Source: Spirochaetales bacterium
Lineage (GTDB): Bacteria > Spirochaetota > Spirochaetia > Sphaerochaetales > Sphaerochaetaceae
Reading direction: 5' to 3'
Length of the DNA stretch: 5,156 nt
NCBI GenBank assembly: GCA_012519125.1
Contig: JAAYQY010000234.1
Coordinates: 1-5,156 of the forward strand
Shown here: positions 4,922 through 5,156 of the stretch, piece by piece
How the letters are laid out: every line of letters starts with the position of its first letter
Position numbering within the stretch: position 1 is the stretch's first letter
The notes under the pieces: generated by a model
The model's database searches: none
What the model saw: only the letters and a program-made list of their open reading frames with translations
Told to the model about the DNA's origin: nothing
Translations under genes and position numbers: made by a program

Positions 4922-5156
4922 ATGCATCAAGATAAGGGCACTGTATCCAGTATCCCTCTCATTTCACGAATTCCCTCCCTTCCCTTCTACTACGGATGGA
5001 TCATTCTCCTTGCCGGCTCGATCGGGGTGCTTGCGTCCATCCCGGGCCAGACGATGGGAGTATCGGTATTCACCGATCATCTCATGGAGGCCCTCGGCCT
5101 GAGCCGGGTGGGCATCTCCTCAGCCTATATGGCGGGAACCCTCTTCAGCAGCCTCA
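4922..5156 (+). CDS. Major facilitator superfamily transporter, N-terminal part (runs off window)
   Basis: An ATG at 4922, preceded by AGGAG (4911-4915) with a 6-nt spacer, opens a frame that continues to the window end (78 complete codons). The peptide has a polar N-terminus of about 22 residues, then FYYGWIILLAGSIGVLASIP (22-41) as first membrane helix, GQTMGVSVFTDHLMEALGLSR (42-62) and GISSAYMAGTLFSSL, which begins the second helix. The YGW...PGQT.G.S.F......LGLSR...S..Y..GTL pattern is typical of MFS permeases of the kind often annotated as oxalate/formate-antiporter-like or monocarboxylate carriers. The substrate cannot be inferred from this fragment. It is separated from the transporter operon by a hairpin terminator and a weak promoter, so it is probably a separate transcription unit. 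A full-length protein of about 400-430 residues would be expected. Confidence 0.85.
   Translation, partial: MHQDKGTVSSIPLISRIPSLPFYYGWIILLAGSIGVLASIPGQTMGVSVFTDHLMEALGLSRVGISSAYMAGTLFSSL

Overview
This window of about 5.2 kb is an ordinary bacterial chromosomal segment with moderate G+C, tightly packed genes and every supported gene on the + strand. The low-stringency lipobox, codon style and gene content would suit a free-living anaerobic spirochaete of the Sphaerochaeta type. That assignment is inferred from general impression only; no rRNA or other marker gene is present.

Region 1 (1-1332) is the 3' end of an operon. It holds the tail of a probable metallo-beta-lactamase-fold hydrolase, a Mrp/NBP35-family P-loop ATPase, and a small NifX/NifB-type protein (dinitrogenase Fe-Mo cofactor family) with a Cys/His-rich C-terminus. 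A clear intrinsic terminator ends it at 1301-1332. Such trios occur in many anaerobes without nitrogenase and resemble the Mrp plus 'orange protein' pairing of sulfate reducers. The likely theme is handling of an iron-sulfur or molybdenum-containing cluster. The ATPase has Asn where the family's second CxxC cysteine normally lies.

Region 2 (1333-1525) is a visibly A+T-richer intergenic stretch. It carries candidate promoter elements, two inverted repeats and the ribosome binding site for the next operon. One inverted repeat (1464-1482) has half-sites that closely match the DtxR/IdeR metal-regulator box.

Region 3 (1526-4856) is a complete four-gene osmoprotectant (glycine betaine/carnitine/choline, OpuC/OsmF-type) ABC importer: ATPase with tandem CBS domains, permease, permease, substrate-binding lipoprotein. 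The first three genes are joined by ATGA overlaps and the fourth follows after 14 nt. A long GC-rich hairpin closes the operon.

Region 4 (4857-5156) has a weak candidate promoter and the first 78 codons of a major facilitator superfamily transporter that runs off the window.

I found no mobile elements, CRISPR arrays, tRNA or rRNA genes, and no convincing new multi-gene system. The observations most worth checking are the metal-box-like operator in front of an osmolyte transporter and the altered CxxC motif in the Mrp-type ATPase.
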